From positions 2,288,501-2,352,500 of the forward strand of contig JAPTOF010000006.1 of assembly GCA_028554755.1 (NCBI GenBank): a stretch of DNA of 64,000 nt. Reading direction: 5' to 3'. A program made the position numbers and the translations under genes. The stretch's first letter is position 1; each line of letters opens with the position of its first letter. Shown one piece after another: positions 1 through 9,424 of this stretch. The notes under the pieces are model-generated. The model searched no databases, had not been told where the DNA came from, and worked only from the letters and a program-made list of their open reading frames with translations. Source of the stretch: Cordia subcordata. Its lineage: Eukaryota; Streptophyta; Magnoliopsida; Boraginales; Cordiaceae.

Positions 1-1207
1 CTTTCATTTTCATTATAAGATCATAAGCCTCATCCAATTGACCACAATGGCCAAGTAGGTCAATCATGCACGAGTAATGCTGAACTGTTGGTTCAATATG
101 ATAATCCCTTATCATTGAATCAAAATACATCCGCCCTGCATCCAACTTCCCTCCATGGTTACAAGCCGATAGCACTCCTACAAAAGTTATATGATCTGGC
201 TTAGCTTCTTCAACCATTCTTTCAAACAATTCAAGCGCTTCATTAGCATAATTATGCATAGCACATCCTGTGATCATAGCATTCCAAGAAACAACTTTCT
301 TCTCCACCAACATCTCAAACAAGTTCCTAGCTACCTTGACAGAACCACACTTTGCATACATATCCACAAGTGCAGTCTTCACCTTATCATTTGATTCAAA
401 CCCATATCTCCAGCCATACCCGTGGAGCTCCTTGCCTTGTGAGAGCCCTGCAATATCAGCAGCACCTGAAATAGCGGTCACCAATGTTGCCTCAGTAGGT
501 CTAACACCCACTAATGCCATTTCGCCACAAAGCCCTAAACATTCCTCTGGACGCCCATTTTGGGAGTAAGCAGCAAGCATAGAGTTCCACAACACAACAT
601 CCCTTTCCACAATCTTATCAAATACTCGTCGTGAATCATCCACACAACCACATTTCGCGTACATATCAATCAACGCAGCGCCAACAAACACATCCGTCTC
701 CCACTCGGTCTTCACCACCTGATCATGAACATCCCGTCCCACATTGATGGCTGACAACGCAGCACAAGCCTTGAGCACGAAGGGAAACGTGAAATTGTCA
801 GGCACCAGACCATGATCAAACATTTGATAGTACAAAGATACTGCAACTTCATAAGGTCCATTCCACGCATATCCCCGAATCAAGACGTTCCACAGGAAAA
901 CATTTCGTTTGGGAATTCTGTCGAACAGATTGTGCGCAGCCGTCAAACAGTCGCACACAGAATACAAATTGACGAGTTTTGTTGCTAAAATGGTGTTTTG
1001 GCTTAGACCCTTTTGGTATAACTGAGCGTGGAGTTGCTTTCCAGGCTTGATTGCCTTTCTGGTTATGCAACATTGGAGAACGGATGCATATTTTTGGGGG
1101 TCAGGTGCAACTGAATGTAAACGTCGAGGATTAGGCAATTCAGCGTACAAAACTTTGGAACAAGATATTCGAACTGATCTTAAGTCTATCTTACATCTAT
1201 TATACAT
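1..1207 (-). CDS. PLS-type pentatricopeptide repeat protein (5' part, runs off window)
   Basis: An open frame runs without a stop from an ATG at 1207 to the window edge (402 codons seen, 3' end missing). After about 45 non-repeat residues, a possible organelle-targeting leader, it shows successive PPR units with family hallmarks: 'KQLHAQLYQKGL', 'LVNLYSVCDCL', 'NVFLWNVLIRGYAWNGP', 'VPDNFTFPFVLKACAALSA', 'GAALIDMYAKCGCVDDSRR', 'DVVLWNSMLAAYSQNGRP', 'VVSWNAMITGCAMHNYANEA', 'HYSCMIDLLGHCGQLDEA'. Alternating P, L and S motif lengths and the HYSCMIDLLG block are typical of PLS-class proteins, whose E/DYW tail would lie outside the window. Known members bind organellar RNA for C-to-U editing or processing. 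The target cannot be read from this sequence. No intron is visible, as is usual for the family. Confidence 0.9.
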   Translation of the reverse strand, partial: MYNRCKIDLRSVRISCSKVLYAELPNPRRLHSVAPDPQKYASVLQCCITRKAIKPGKQLHAQLYQKGLSQNTILATKLVNLYSVCDCLTAAHNLFDRIPKRNVFLWNVLIRGYAWNGPYEVAVSLYYQMFDHGLVPDNFTFPFVLKACAALSAINVGRDVHDQVVKTEWETDVFVGAALIDMYAKCGCVDDSRRVFDKIVERDVVLWNSMLAAYSQNGRPEECLGLCGEMALVGVRPTEATLVTAISGAADIAGLSQGKELHGYGWRYGFESNDKVKTALVDMYAKCGSVKVARNLFEMLVEKKVVSWNAMITGCAMHNYANEALELFERMVEEAKPDHITFVGVLSACNHGGKLDAGRMYFDSMIRDYHIEPTVQHYSCMIDLLGHCGQLDEAYDLIMKMK

Positions 1208-1613
1208 TCTTTTATAGTTTCCACAATGAATGTATATAACGATGGTAATGAATTTTGATCATGGACAAAGTATTTACCAAATTATTAGCAAGCAAGTCCC
1301 GGAGAATAATTTGTTGGTACTTCTTCGAACTTGTTTAAATTGGGTTTTTTCGATTAAAAAAAAAAACTTTTTCAATAACTAACTTTTTAAATTATATCAA
1401 CTGCACCTTCTTTTTCTCCAACTCTTTTGCCAATTAACATTGTCATCTTGACCCAAAAAAGCAAAAAACCTTTGTCACGTGTGCATTGCCTGAACATAAT
1501 TTTTCTTTTCTTATTTTTTATATTCTACATACTTATGTGTCTATCTGTTTTTTTTTTTTTTTCCCAAAATGCAATAAGATTTCTTTTTCCTTTTCTAATG
1601 GTCATTGAGCTAA
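1208..1613. other. PPR upstream region, no gene seen
   Basis: AT-rich leader and promoter side of the PPR gene. It contains homopolymer T tracts and no coding pattern that I can support. Confidence 0.5.
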
Positions 1614-1730
1614 GAGGACGTTTGGCTTGGCTTATTTAGTACTTATAAATACCAAAATAATAAAAAATATGTGAGATGGTATTTTTTTAAATGTTTAAAA
1701 GCACCTAAAATAAGCAAACCAAACTCCCTC
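1614..1730. mobile_element. Tourist-like MITE, 117 bp
   Basis: The two ends are imperfect inverted repeats: the left end reads GAGGACGTTTGGCTTGGCTT and the right end, reverse-complemented, reads GAGGGAGTTTGGTTTGCTTA. Both sides are flanked by TAA (1611-1613 and 1731-1733), the 3 bp target duplication expected of PIF/Harbinger (Tourist) elements. It is too short to code for anything. Confidence 0.7.
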
Positions 1731-1769
1731 TAAAACAAACAACATCAATATTCAAAGGTGGCCACCGGA

Positions 1770-2317
1770 GGAATTTTTTTTACAAATAACACAATTTAAA
1801 TAATTAATTTAAAAAATAACCTTGTTTTTAGTTGGGTTTCAAAAATAGCACTTTCGGTTATTCAATAAACGAAAACGGGTATTCAAAAAACGAAAATGTA
1901 CAAAATAAATTTCACCATTTTTCGGCTTTTGAATAGCCGAAAAATCGTGCAGCACATATTCCCCTGGCAACCTGGCAGATTCCTAGTTTTGAAAAGCTAA
2001 CTTCGGTTATTGATAGCAAAACGATCGGTTATTGAATAGCTGAAATCGGCTATTCAATAACTGAAAGCACAAAAATCGAGACAAATCAAAAATTGTGCCG
2101 TTGCATCAGATTTTTCGACTTTTGAATAGCCGAAATCGGCTATTCAAAAGCCAAATTATCATCCGTTACGATACGTCGTGTATTTTGCACGTTTTTATTT
2201 TTTGAATACCCGATTTCGTTTATTGAAAAACCGAAAGTGCTAGTTTTGAAACCGAACAAAAAACAATGCGATTTTTAAAATTAATTATTTAAATTGTGTT
2301 ATTTTTAAAAAAAGTCA
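1770..2317. mobile_element. Mutator-like non-autonomous element with 9 bp target duplication
   Basis: About 100 bp at each end are inverted repeats: the block with AATAACACAATTTAAATAAT near 1785 returns as its reverse complement near 2285-2308, and the blocks with CACTTTCGGTT near 1850 and AACCGAAAGTG near 2230 also pair. The element is bordered by the identical 9-mer GCCACCGGA at 1761-1769 and 2318-2326. Long terminal inverted repeats plus a 9 bp duplication are diagnostic of Mutator-like elements. The interior has no ORF. Instead it carries many copies of an imperfect palindrome of the form CGGYTATTCAATARCYGAAA. Confidence 0.8.
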
Positions 2318-2569
2318 GCCACCGGACATGCGTAACAATGTCAAACATACAATTGGAGAAAAAGTACAAGACACACTAGTTGTATATTAACGAAATTAAA
2401 CTAAAAAAGTACGGGCAAAAATCTAAGTTTTATTACATTTTTTTCATGTGGGAACATATTTTACATTTTTTGAAACGATTTGGCTGAAAAATTAGTCAAC
2501 AAGTTTTTAAAACTAAAAAGACACATACCAACGATTTTTTTTTCTTTGGTCAAACGCATGTACTTACAA

Positions 2570-3069
2570 TTAAACTTCTAAATTTCATCTTGATTGAGCA
2601 GATATTCTATTCTATTTTGGGATGTCTGCTTATTGAGTTGTGCCAGCATCTGGTTGGGCGACAGTGTCATAGTGGCAGCGGAGATGGTGCGGGCATTTGG
2701 TGATATAATGGCTTGGGCGGTGACGGCAATATGAGTTGCAAGAGGGGCGGCGCCAACATTTGGTAATGTAATGGATTGGGTGGCAGCGACATCAGTGGCA
2801 AAGGAGGCAGCGCTGCTAAAACTTCATTTTCATTGGCCAAATATTCAAATCTTTCGTTTATGTTGTCTGTGATGTCTTGATCTTGAAGCTGTCCCGACAT
2901 CTGGTTGGGCCGCATCAGTAACAGTGGCAGTGGAGGAGGCACTGACCTTTGGTAATGTAGTGGCCTTGGTGAGAGTGGCATCAATGGCAGCAGAGGTGAG
3001 GTAATCTATAAAACACAATCTCGATATACAGACATATGACACGACGCTTATGACAAGTTGGCATTTCAT
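2570..3069 (-). pseudogene. Fragment of TZF (CCCH) gene, Pro-rich C-terminal part
   Basis: Two minus-strand frames (2845-3069 and 2667-2984) hold proline/leucine-rich coding remnants such as 'PLPLMSLPPNPLHYQ', 'PNQMSGQLQDQDI' and 'ERFEYLANENEVLA'. The same kind of 'PRPLHYQ/PPPLPL' units occurs in the TZF pseudogene at 4242-4844, and the 'NQL...QDI' block resembles the end of the intact TZF gene at 62760-63827 ('NQLPPQVSSPQDI'). I read it as the far C-terminal part of the same broken gene, or of a neighbouring copy, separated from the fingers by the AT-rich insertion at 3.2-3.8 kb. There is no start codon with fingers and no single open frame. Confidence 0.5.
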
Positions 3070-3213
3070 AACATATATTTAAATTTATTATATATAGTGA
3101 ATAAACTTTTTATTATAAACTAGATATATTCACCCGTTGCCTATTATTGAACAAAGTAACAATTTGAAATTAGATAAATTTTGAAGGATAAAATTTTATT
3201 CCTGTGTTGTTTA

Positions 3214-3820
3214 GATCTTATTATAAAATACTTATCTTATTTGACAACTTATGTGAAAAAGATTGTTTGTTATCAGTTTATTATAAGACACTTATAACAT
3301 ATTTTTCATAAGATGTCTTATTTATAGTTATAAAAAATAAGTTGAATTTAGGATGATTATATCTTATCAGTTAGAAAATAATTAAAAATAAAAATTTAAA
3401 AATTAAAAATTAAATAAATTTAAAATAAAAATTTAAAATCTAAAAATAAATATTGTATATTAAAAATTAAATATTTAAACAATTTACAATAAAATTTAAA
3501 TGTAAAAAAAATAAAAAAATTAAAACTAAAAAATTAAAAATGTTAAAATTTAAATATTAAAAATTCAAATTTCAAAAATTTAAAATTTTTAAAACAAAAA
3601 TAAAAATTAATTAATATTTATATTTTATATTATTAATTATAAAATTAAAATACCATGACTCAAAATTGATAACATTATTATCAAAGTAACTTATAACAAC
3701 ATTTCAGCTTACAAACCAAAAGTCTTATTATATCAAACACTTATTTCTTATAAGATACTTATCAGATAAAATGCTTATCAGATTTCAAATTTCAGATAAG
3801 ACTATTCTAAACAAACTATA
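3214..3820. mobile_element. AT-rich MITE-like inverted-repeat element
   Basis: The left end TTGTTTAGATCTTATTATAA and the reverse complement of the right end TTGTTTAGAATAGTCTTATC are similar, and CTTATAAGA-type motifs recur near both ends. The interior is very AT-rich and non-coding. I could not define a target duplication, so the class is open; hAT or PIF/Harbinger are possible. Confidence 0.4.
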
Positions 3821-4241
3821 TATAGAGATTACAAAAGCAAAAAGAAGATAGAAATAATCCAAATGTAAGATAAAATAGAGACTTAAACACATTAGCATAA
3901 ATATTAACTATTTATTATTTTAAATATGATAATTAAAATATTGTAAAATTATATCTAATAATATTCTATAACAAATGTATTTAAAAAGTCATATATTATA
4001 TTTCTAAAAAATACCTTAATTTTTTTACCTCTAAGTTATAGACCTACGTTTGCACCAGAAATGCAAAATTTATTACTTTAGTTATTATTCAAGAAAGACT
4101 AAAACATTGTTTTATATTCAATAAATATGTGTGGGGAAAGTGTTAAGGAGTGCCGACAGATGTAGAGAAATAAAAATAGCCAAAATTATTCGACACGTGT
4201 CAGAGAACGTCGGATACGGACATGCAACACTCCAAAGAGTG
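3821..4241. other. AT-rich spacer, nothing recognised
   Basis: Non-coding, AT-rich sequence between the MITE-like insertion and the TZF pseudogene. Its right edge may be decayed 3' sequence of that pseudogene. Confidence 0.3.
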
Positions 4242-4844
4242 TCAACGTTTCATAGCTGGTAACGTTGTAGCCTGGGTGGCGATGACATAAGTTGCAGCTG
4301 AGACGGCACCAACTTGGCGCCGACCACTGGTAACGTTGTAGCCTAGGCTGGGCAACAGAGCCGGCGCCGGCCTCTGGTAATGTAGCCTGGGTTGTGGCAG
4401 CGGAGGTGACGCCGGCCTCTGGTAATGTTGTGGCCTGGGCGGCGGCATCAATGGCAACGGAGGCGGCAGCAACCACCAATTGGCGTTTCCTAGAGGTTGA
4501 CAAGGCCGGAGTTCTTGTGGGCTGTGAGCATGTAGCATACACGGTGTCTCCTTGCGTGGCATGGTGATCCTCTGTCGCAAAGGTGCGTGTGGAACATGTC
4601 GGGATGCGACAAAGATTCAAATGACCCGTGAGAAAGATTGCAGTCATCGCCCCTCCAATAATGCCTGAAACTTGGGCAATGGATGCCATTATAGCAGTAT
4701 TGATAGGGGTGTCTGGCGGCGATCCACATCCCCGGCATGGTAAAAAGCACATGTAATGTGATCATGGACAACCCCCTCCGGGCATGGGTAGATTTTGTAC
4801 TGAAACATCCAAAAGTCATCACAAATTTGATCAAAGTTTGCCAT
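4242..4844 (-). pseudogene. Broken RR-TZF-like CCCH zinc-finger gene
   Basis: The ATG at 4844 opens 'MANFDQICDDFWMFQYKIY', clearly related to the start of the intact TZF gene at 62760 ('MSDFDKACDLFWMYDYKIH'). The frame then ends early after '..DRRQTPLSILL'. Homology resumes in another frame with 'CNLSHGSFESLSHPDMFHTH' (intact copy: 'CRHAHGSFESLLHPTTFHTR'), and shifts once more to 'AHSPQELRP' and a Pro-rich 'PRPQHYQRP' tail ending at 4242. At least two frameshifts separate the finger region into three frames, so no complete finger pair can be made. It is the minus-strand partner of the right-hand TZF gene within an inverted duplication. Confidence 0.85.
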
Positions 4845-6574
4845 GAAGTCCAAGATTGATTACTAAGATGGAGAAGAAAATGAATACCAATGAAATTGTT
4901 CTAAGAAAGACAAACAAGAAAATCAATGCCAAGGAAACAAGTGTTTTCTAGATTTTGCTGACAGAGAAGAGAAAAGAAAATCTAACGGTAGTGTTATGAG
5001 AAAGACATACAAGAAAGCCAAGAAAAGAACGAAAGTGTTCTGCAGATTTTTTGAAAGAGAAGATGAGAAAATCTGCAGAGTGTTTCTGCCAAGAAAAGAA
5101 CAAAAGTGTCCTGCAGATTATTTGAAAGAGAAGAGAAGAAAATCTGCAGAAGAGAAGAGAAGAGAGAATTTGCAAAGTGCTTTCAGGAAGAAGAAGAGGT
5201 ATTTAGAGTTTTTGGCGAAATGAAATGGAAGGATTGGATTTCGCAGAGTGTTTTCAAGAAAGAAAAGAGATCTTTAGAGTTTTCAGAGAAATGAAATGAA
5301 ATTGGATTGAGCTTTTGTAATACCATCTATATATGTTGTTACATGCATGGGACTTTTATGGGGACTTTTTGAGTGTGTCTGCAAAGTCAAATCTTTGAAG
5401 AAGAAATCACTTGGCTTGTTACTTTGGATAGGCTTCCTACTGCTTGCAGGCTGTTAGGAAGTTGTTTGTTTTGCTACTCGTTACCTATTGTAACACTTCT
5501 AGTCTCTAACTACAAATTCTCATTTGTTTATGTAGGAAAAAACCTTGCAAATTCAAATTCTTCTAAATATTATTTTTGAAACATGTCCCCTTTGTGCCAG
5601 ACTCTAGTTCCTTCTAAGGAATCTAATTTTTCACTCTGTGACTATTTATTTTTTTCTTTTTTCTTCTTTTTTGCATTGTATTTAAGGTTGGAACTTATAG
5701 AGGGGATGATTTCAACAAAAAATGAGCAAGGTTATTGACCATAGCATTTTGGACTAATTGTGCAACGGTGGTTGCTGTTTGATGTTTGCACTGTTGGCAG
5801 GTTTAGTTTCAATCAATGTACTTGCTAATTTAGCCCCCAAAAAAAAAAAAAAAAGTGCAAGGTCACGAGATTCATAAGATTGATCTTGTCTAGTAAAATA
5901 AGGCTTGCTTGGGTTTATTTATCAAGCAAATGTGAACACGAGAAAAGATTAAAGGAAGAAAGATAACCCATGAAGGAACATATAGTATTGTTAGTAACTT
6001 GAAAGTCCGATTATGTTAGCTAGTCGCCTTTCTTCGTTTCCAGTTCTCAGTATATCTCTTTTGAGATTAGATTTGAGAAGAGTTTCCCCTCCTCCTGTAT
6101 CTTGCTTTTTTTGGGATATATGAAACATTAGAAGGTGTAATTTTGCGAATAAATCAGAGTAAATTCTACCATAATATAACTCAATAATTATGTCTGTAAG
6201 GATTATTTTACTTCATGCCATGGTGAATTATATTTGACTTTGGTTACCCCGGAAAAAAAAAAAATTAAAGCAAAATGTCAACAAGAAACCAAAACAAGGG
6301 GTGTCAGATGCTGGGGTATACATGAATGTCAAACCCAAGGTGCACATTTTAAATATAGCATTGTTGGGAGACCATGAATTAATTATAATATTTTAAGAGT
6401 AACATGTAGTCTTGCCTAATCATAGGGAATATGTTGTCGGTTCTTCTCAAAACAAACAATTTTGAAGAATAGAGATGCATTGTATGAATTCACTCATGTA
6501 GTAAACCAATTTGCAGAATCATAAACCAAAAAAGTCTTCAACAACTTAAGCTTCCAGACTTATGTAAGACATAG
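4845..6574. other. Spacer between the two pseudogenes; equivalent of 60984-62759
   Basis: On the minus strand this lies between the F-box pseudogene stop and the TZF pseudogene start, 1730 bp against about 1776 bp in the intact copy. The part next to the F-box stop still matches the intact copy's 3' flank (for example GGAAGCTTAAGTTGTTGAA and TGATTAGGCAAG blocks on the minus strand). The part next to the TZF start is a pyrimidine-rich leader carrying tandem repeats. No other gene seen. Confidence 0.6.
5017..5149. repeat. 71 bp tandem repeat, two copies, in pseudogene leader
   Basis: Two near-identical units begin GCCAAGAAAAGAACRAAAGT at 5017 and 5088 and end in CTGCAG at 5078 and 5149. Further degenerate copies (GCAAAGTGCTTTCAGGAAG / GCAGAGTGTTTTCAAGAAAG with a following AAATGAAATG) continue to about 5295. 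The short ORFs across this block on both strands are by-products of the purine/pyrimidine strand bias. Confidence 0.75.
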
Positions 6575-7687
6575 TTACCATTCTAACCTAAAGCGAGCTC
6601 TCTTCCAGCGCCACGGTGCCTCAAGCATATTCTTCCCGTAGCTTGACTGCCACTCATGTTTGGTTTCGTCATAGGTTTCGAATCTCGCTTCCTGCAAGTC
6701 TTTTGGTGCCACGACAAGTGATGCGGTCTTGATTTCTTCTTTCCATCAAATACTTGTGGACAAACCCGAGGACTTGATCATATCATTCCATTGTGATAGG
6801 CCTTGGAATGAAAAGTCATGAACAAATCATCAAGAAAATTTGAATGTCCCATTGGTTTTGTAAATCACAAAGTTAACTGCAAATCCTCAATTTCGACAAC
6901 TTGCTCCGGGGGACAATTTGCAAACTGTGATCTTACATTGTCAATTCTGCACTGAGGATGGAAGCATAGGCCTAATGAAATCTAGTCCTGGGCAAAAAAC
7001 TAAACTCAGCTCCTCAACTCGAGGATATTTGTGCAGAGATATTTCCAAGAGAAGAATGCCAAACAATGATAAATATTTCAAGTTTTCAGTTTTGTACAAG
7101 TCTAGAGTACTATGAATATATCAGAGGTTGCAATCTAAATATTGAAGATACAATCTTGAGAACAAACCAATCCTACCAAGCCAAAAGAGTGAATCCCTTG
7201 AGATTATAATGGTTGGTTACCTTTATTCTTTTCAACCCTCCACAGGTAATTAATACGCGTACTCGTGATAATTGCACTGGAACATGTCGTCGTAAATCGA
7301 GGAAAAAGTTAATTTTTCGAGATGATGAAACATTACCTCGTCACCAACCCGCTTCGTCAACACCAAGTTTGCACCACGAAAAATTAGTTCTTTTAGTGTT
7401 TTGGCTTCGAATATCAAATGAGGCACAGCAATTGGCCATTGGAAATATTCACCGGGGGAATAGAATTTAAGTCTGCTTACACCGTTTTGGGCAGCAATAC
7501 CAACCCATTATTCATTATCACCGGAGGCAGAGTCAATTGCGCAATGCAGATTTTCTGCTCCTGGCATCTGAGTAAAAATCCTTCTGATAAATTCGAAGAA
7601 CCTCTCTAGTGCCTTCAAATCGTCTGTGAATGTATAATAATCAGTGAAGCTTTCGGGCAATTGTGATATGACACCAGCTGCTTCCAT
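6575..7687 (-). pseudogene. Broken F-box/LRR-like gene (copy of 59433-60983)
   Basis: The ATG at 7687 starts 'MEAAGVISQLPES', matching 'MEVDVISQLPES' of the intact gene. The F-box core is deleted: the frame jumps from 'QLPES' straight to 'FTDYYTFTDDLKALERFFEF'. After a stop near 7508 the homology continues in pieces ('QWPIAVPHLIF', 'TLKELIFRGANLVL', 'VGDEVMF'), then most of the middle is missing. The last exon region is recognisable as 'NQDRITCRGTK...RFETYDETK' and ends at a TAA (6575-6577) in the position of the intact TAG. The span is about 440 bp shorter than the intact CDS. No functional F-box protein can come from it. Confidence 0.9.
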
Positions 7688-7947
7688 TCTAGACTGAATA
7701 TTGGAGAGGGGTTTTGAGAGTGGTTGTTGGGTCATTCATGCATGGGAGGGAAAGAGAGATTTTTTTTTGCTGAGAAGTAGCAGCTGAGACTTGGAGTTTA
7801 TCATGAATAATTGGAGAAACGTGTAAGCTAGTGGCATTGAGCAGATAAGGAGGAAAGAGTTTGAAATGGAGTAGAAGTGTAATAGGTGACTTGGAGTTTT
7901 TAAACACGGTCAGAATTTGGTGGTCGAGCGGAACTAGAAGACGAAGA

Positions 7948-8093
7948 ACCTGTTTGGATTGGTTTTTTTTTTTAAGGAAAAAATATTTTTTTTTAAAAAA
8001 AATTACATTAAATTTGTAATAATTATTTGATTTGACTATTTTTCAAAAGTTGTTAAAAAAAACTATTTTGAAAAAAATCAATCCAAACGGGCC
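7948..8093. mobile_element. Tourist-like MITE (GGGCCYGTTTGGATTG family)
   Basis: The left end ACCTGTTTGGATTGGTTTTT and the reverse complement of the right end GGCCCGTTTGGATTGATTTT form terminal inverted repeats. The element belongs to the same family as those at 33975 and 47432. Left-end decay prevents a clean target-duplication call. Confidence 0.65.
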
Positions 8094-8149
8094 TGAAGAC
8101 ACTGCGGAGTGTGATAAGTGCGGTTCAGTATTAGAGAACTTAGGATTAT

Positions 8150-8856
8150 TTTGAGGTTTTTTTCTTTTTTTCCTTCTTTTTTTTTTTCCGCAGTTTTTTC
8201 TCATCAGGTGAAGGATTATTTTGAGGTTGTGCGGTGATATGTGGTGAATGATTTGGGCACAATTCTGTACGACTCGAATCAGTTTGAGAAGAGATTAGAA
8301 TTGGTAAAATTTTGAGAATTATCTGACGAGACTTTTGTGTTGTGGTTGAAATTAAGTTAATGGCTGGGAAGGAGTGAGTCCACACAAGAACTGGCACTAC
8401 TTGGACTAAGACGTTTTTTGGGGACTGAATAGGAGACAAACTCGACACTGAGAAGGACATATTTCTAGAAGGAAATGTATGACTCATCAAATTATACATG
8501 AGGAGAAATGTAAGTGCGGTTTGTAATTGAATCAAGACACCTATAGCCCAGAATAACCAATAAAAACATACGCAATTCACTTTGAATTCAGTTTATCTTG
8601 TTTTTAAGCCCCTATATTAGGGTAAGAACAACCAAAAACTCGTAAAAGGGCAGCAGAAAAGGCTTCAAGCCAACAACGTTTAGGCATTGACGAATGAACT
8701 AATAATGTGGTGCCCATTTCTGTTATACACCTTATTTTTCTTTCAACGATTCTATTTTGCTCTGGAGTTTGTTGACACTTGACAAGAAATCCGATGTTTA
8801 AAGCTCCGTTTGTCAATTCTGGGACACCATCACATTGAAAATGTCTTAATTTTGTC
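8150..8856 (-). pseudogene. Fragment of Ty1/copia polyprotein (end of integrase region)
   Basis: Minus-strand frames read 'QTPEQNRIVERKIRCITEMG', 'MPKRCWLEAFSAALL', 'RVFGCSYPN', then in other frames 'GYRCLDSITNRTYISPHV'. This is the usual order of the C-terminal integrase region of Copia polyproteins. Stops and frameshifts interrupt it, and no LTRs were found beside it, so it is a dead, truncated copy inserted between the F-box pseudogene and EMF2. Confidence 0.75.
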
Positions 8857-9424
8857 GAAAATAAATTTTCAACTAACAGATTTAAAATTTAACAAACACA
8901 CACACCCCCCAAAAAAAAAGAAAAAACCACCACGACTTTTTAACTGTTAATATATCGAAATGAATTAAAACTCATAGAAAAAAAAAAGATTAATCATTTC
9001 TAATTAGCCTCAAAATTTAAATGTGATTTACTTTTTCTCCCAAAACAATTTCTCTAAAATTATTTAGTAATAGACAGAAAATATTATATTCTTTTCAAAA
9101 TATTCTGATTTTTCAAAGTAAAAGTAAATCTTTTAGGATATGATATATGTAAATAGGATTTTTTTGTGGGGTACCAAAGTCAAATATATAATTCAACATG
9201 GCATGAAGTAGATAGTCCTGGAGTGAAAGGTTAGATTTTTTAGAAGGAATTAGAGTCGACACAAATGGGATATGTTTTAAAAATAATATATAAAAGAATT
9301 CGAATTTGCAGGTATTTTTTCCCGCATAAGCAAATGAAAATTTGTAGTTACAGACTAGAAATGTTACAACTAGTAAAAATTAGCTACAAATAAGAAACTA
9401 AAATGAACAGCAACTTATCCATTA
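8857..9424. other. 3' flank of EMF2
   Basis: AT-rich sequence without coding potential. The part just below 9425 should be the EMF2 3'UTR (minus strand); the poly(A) site is not defined. Confidence 0.4.

Noticed and set aside
849..1073. Minus-strand 74-codon ORF
   Set aside because: Out of frame with the PPR protein, which occupies the same DNA with clear repeat motifs.
4948..5223. Lys/Arg-rich and Phe/Ser-rich ORFs on both strands
   Set aside because: Products of the purine/pyrimidine-biased tandem repeats; no family resemblance.
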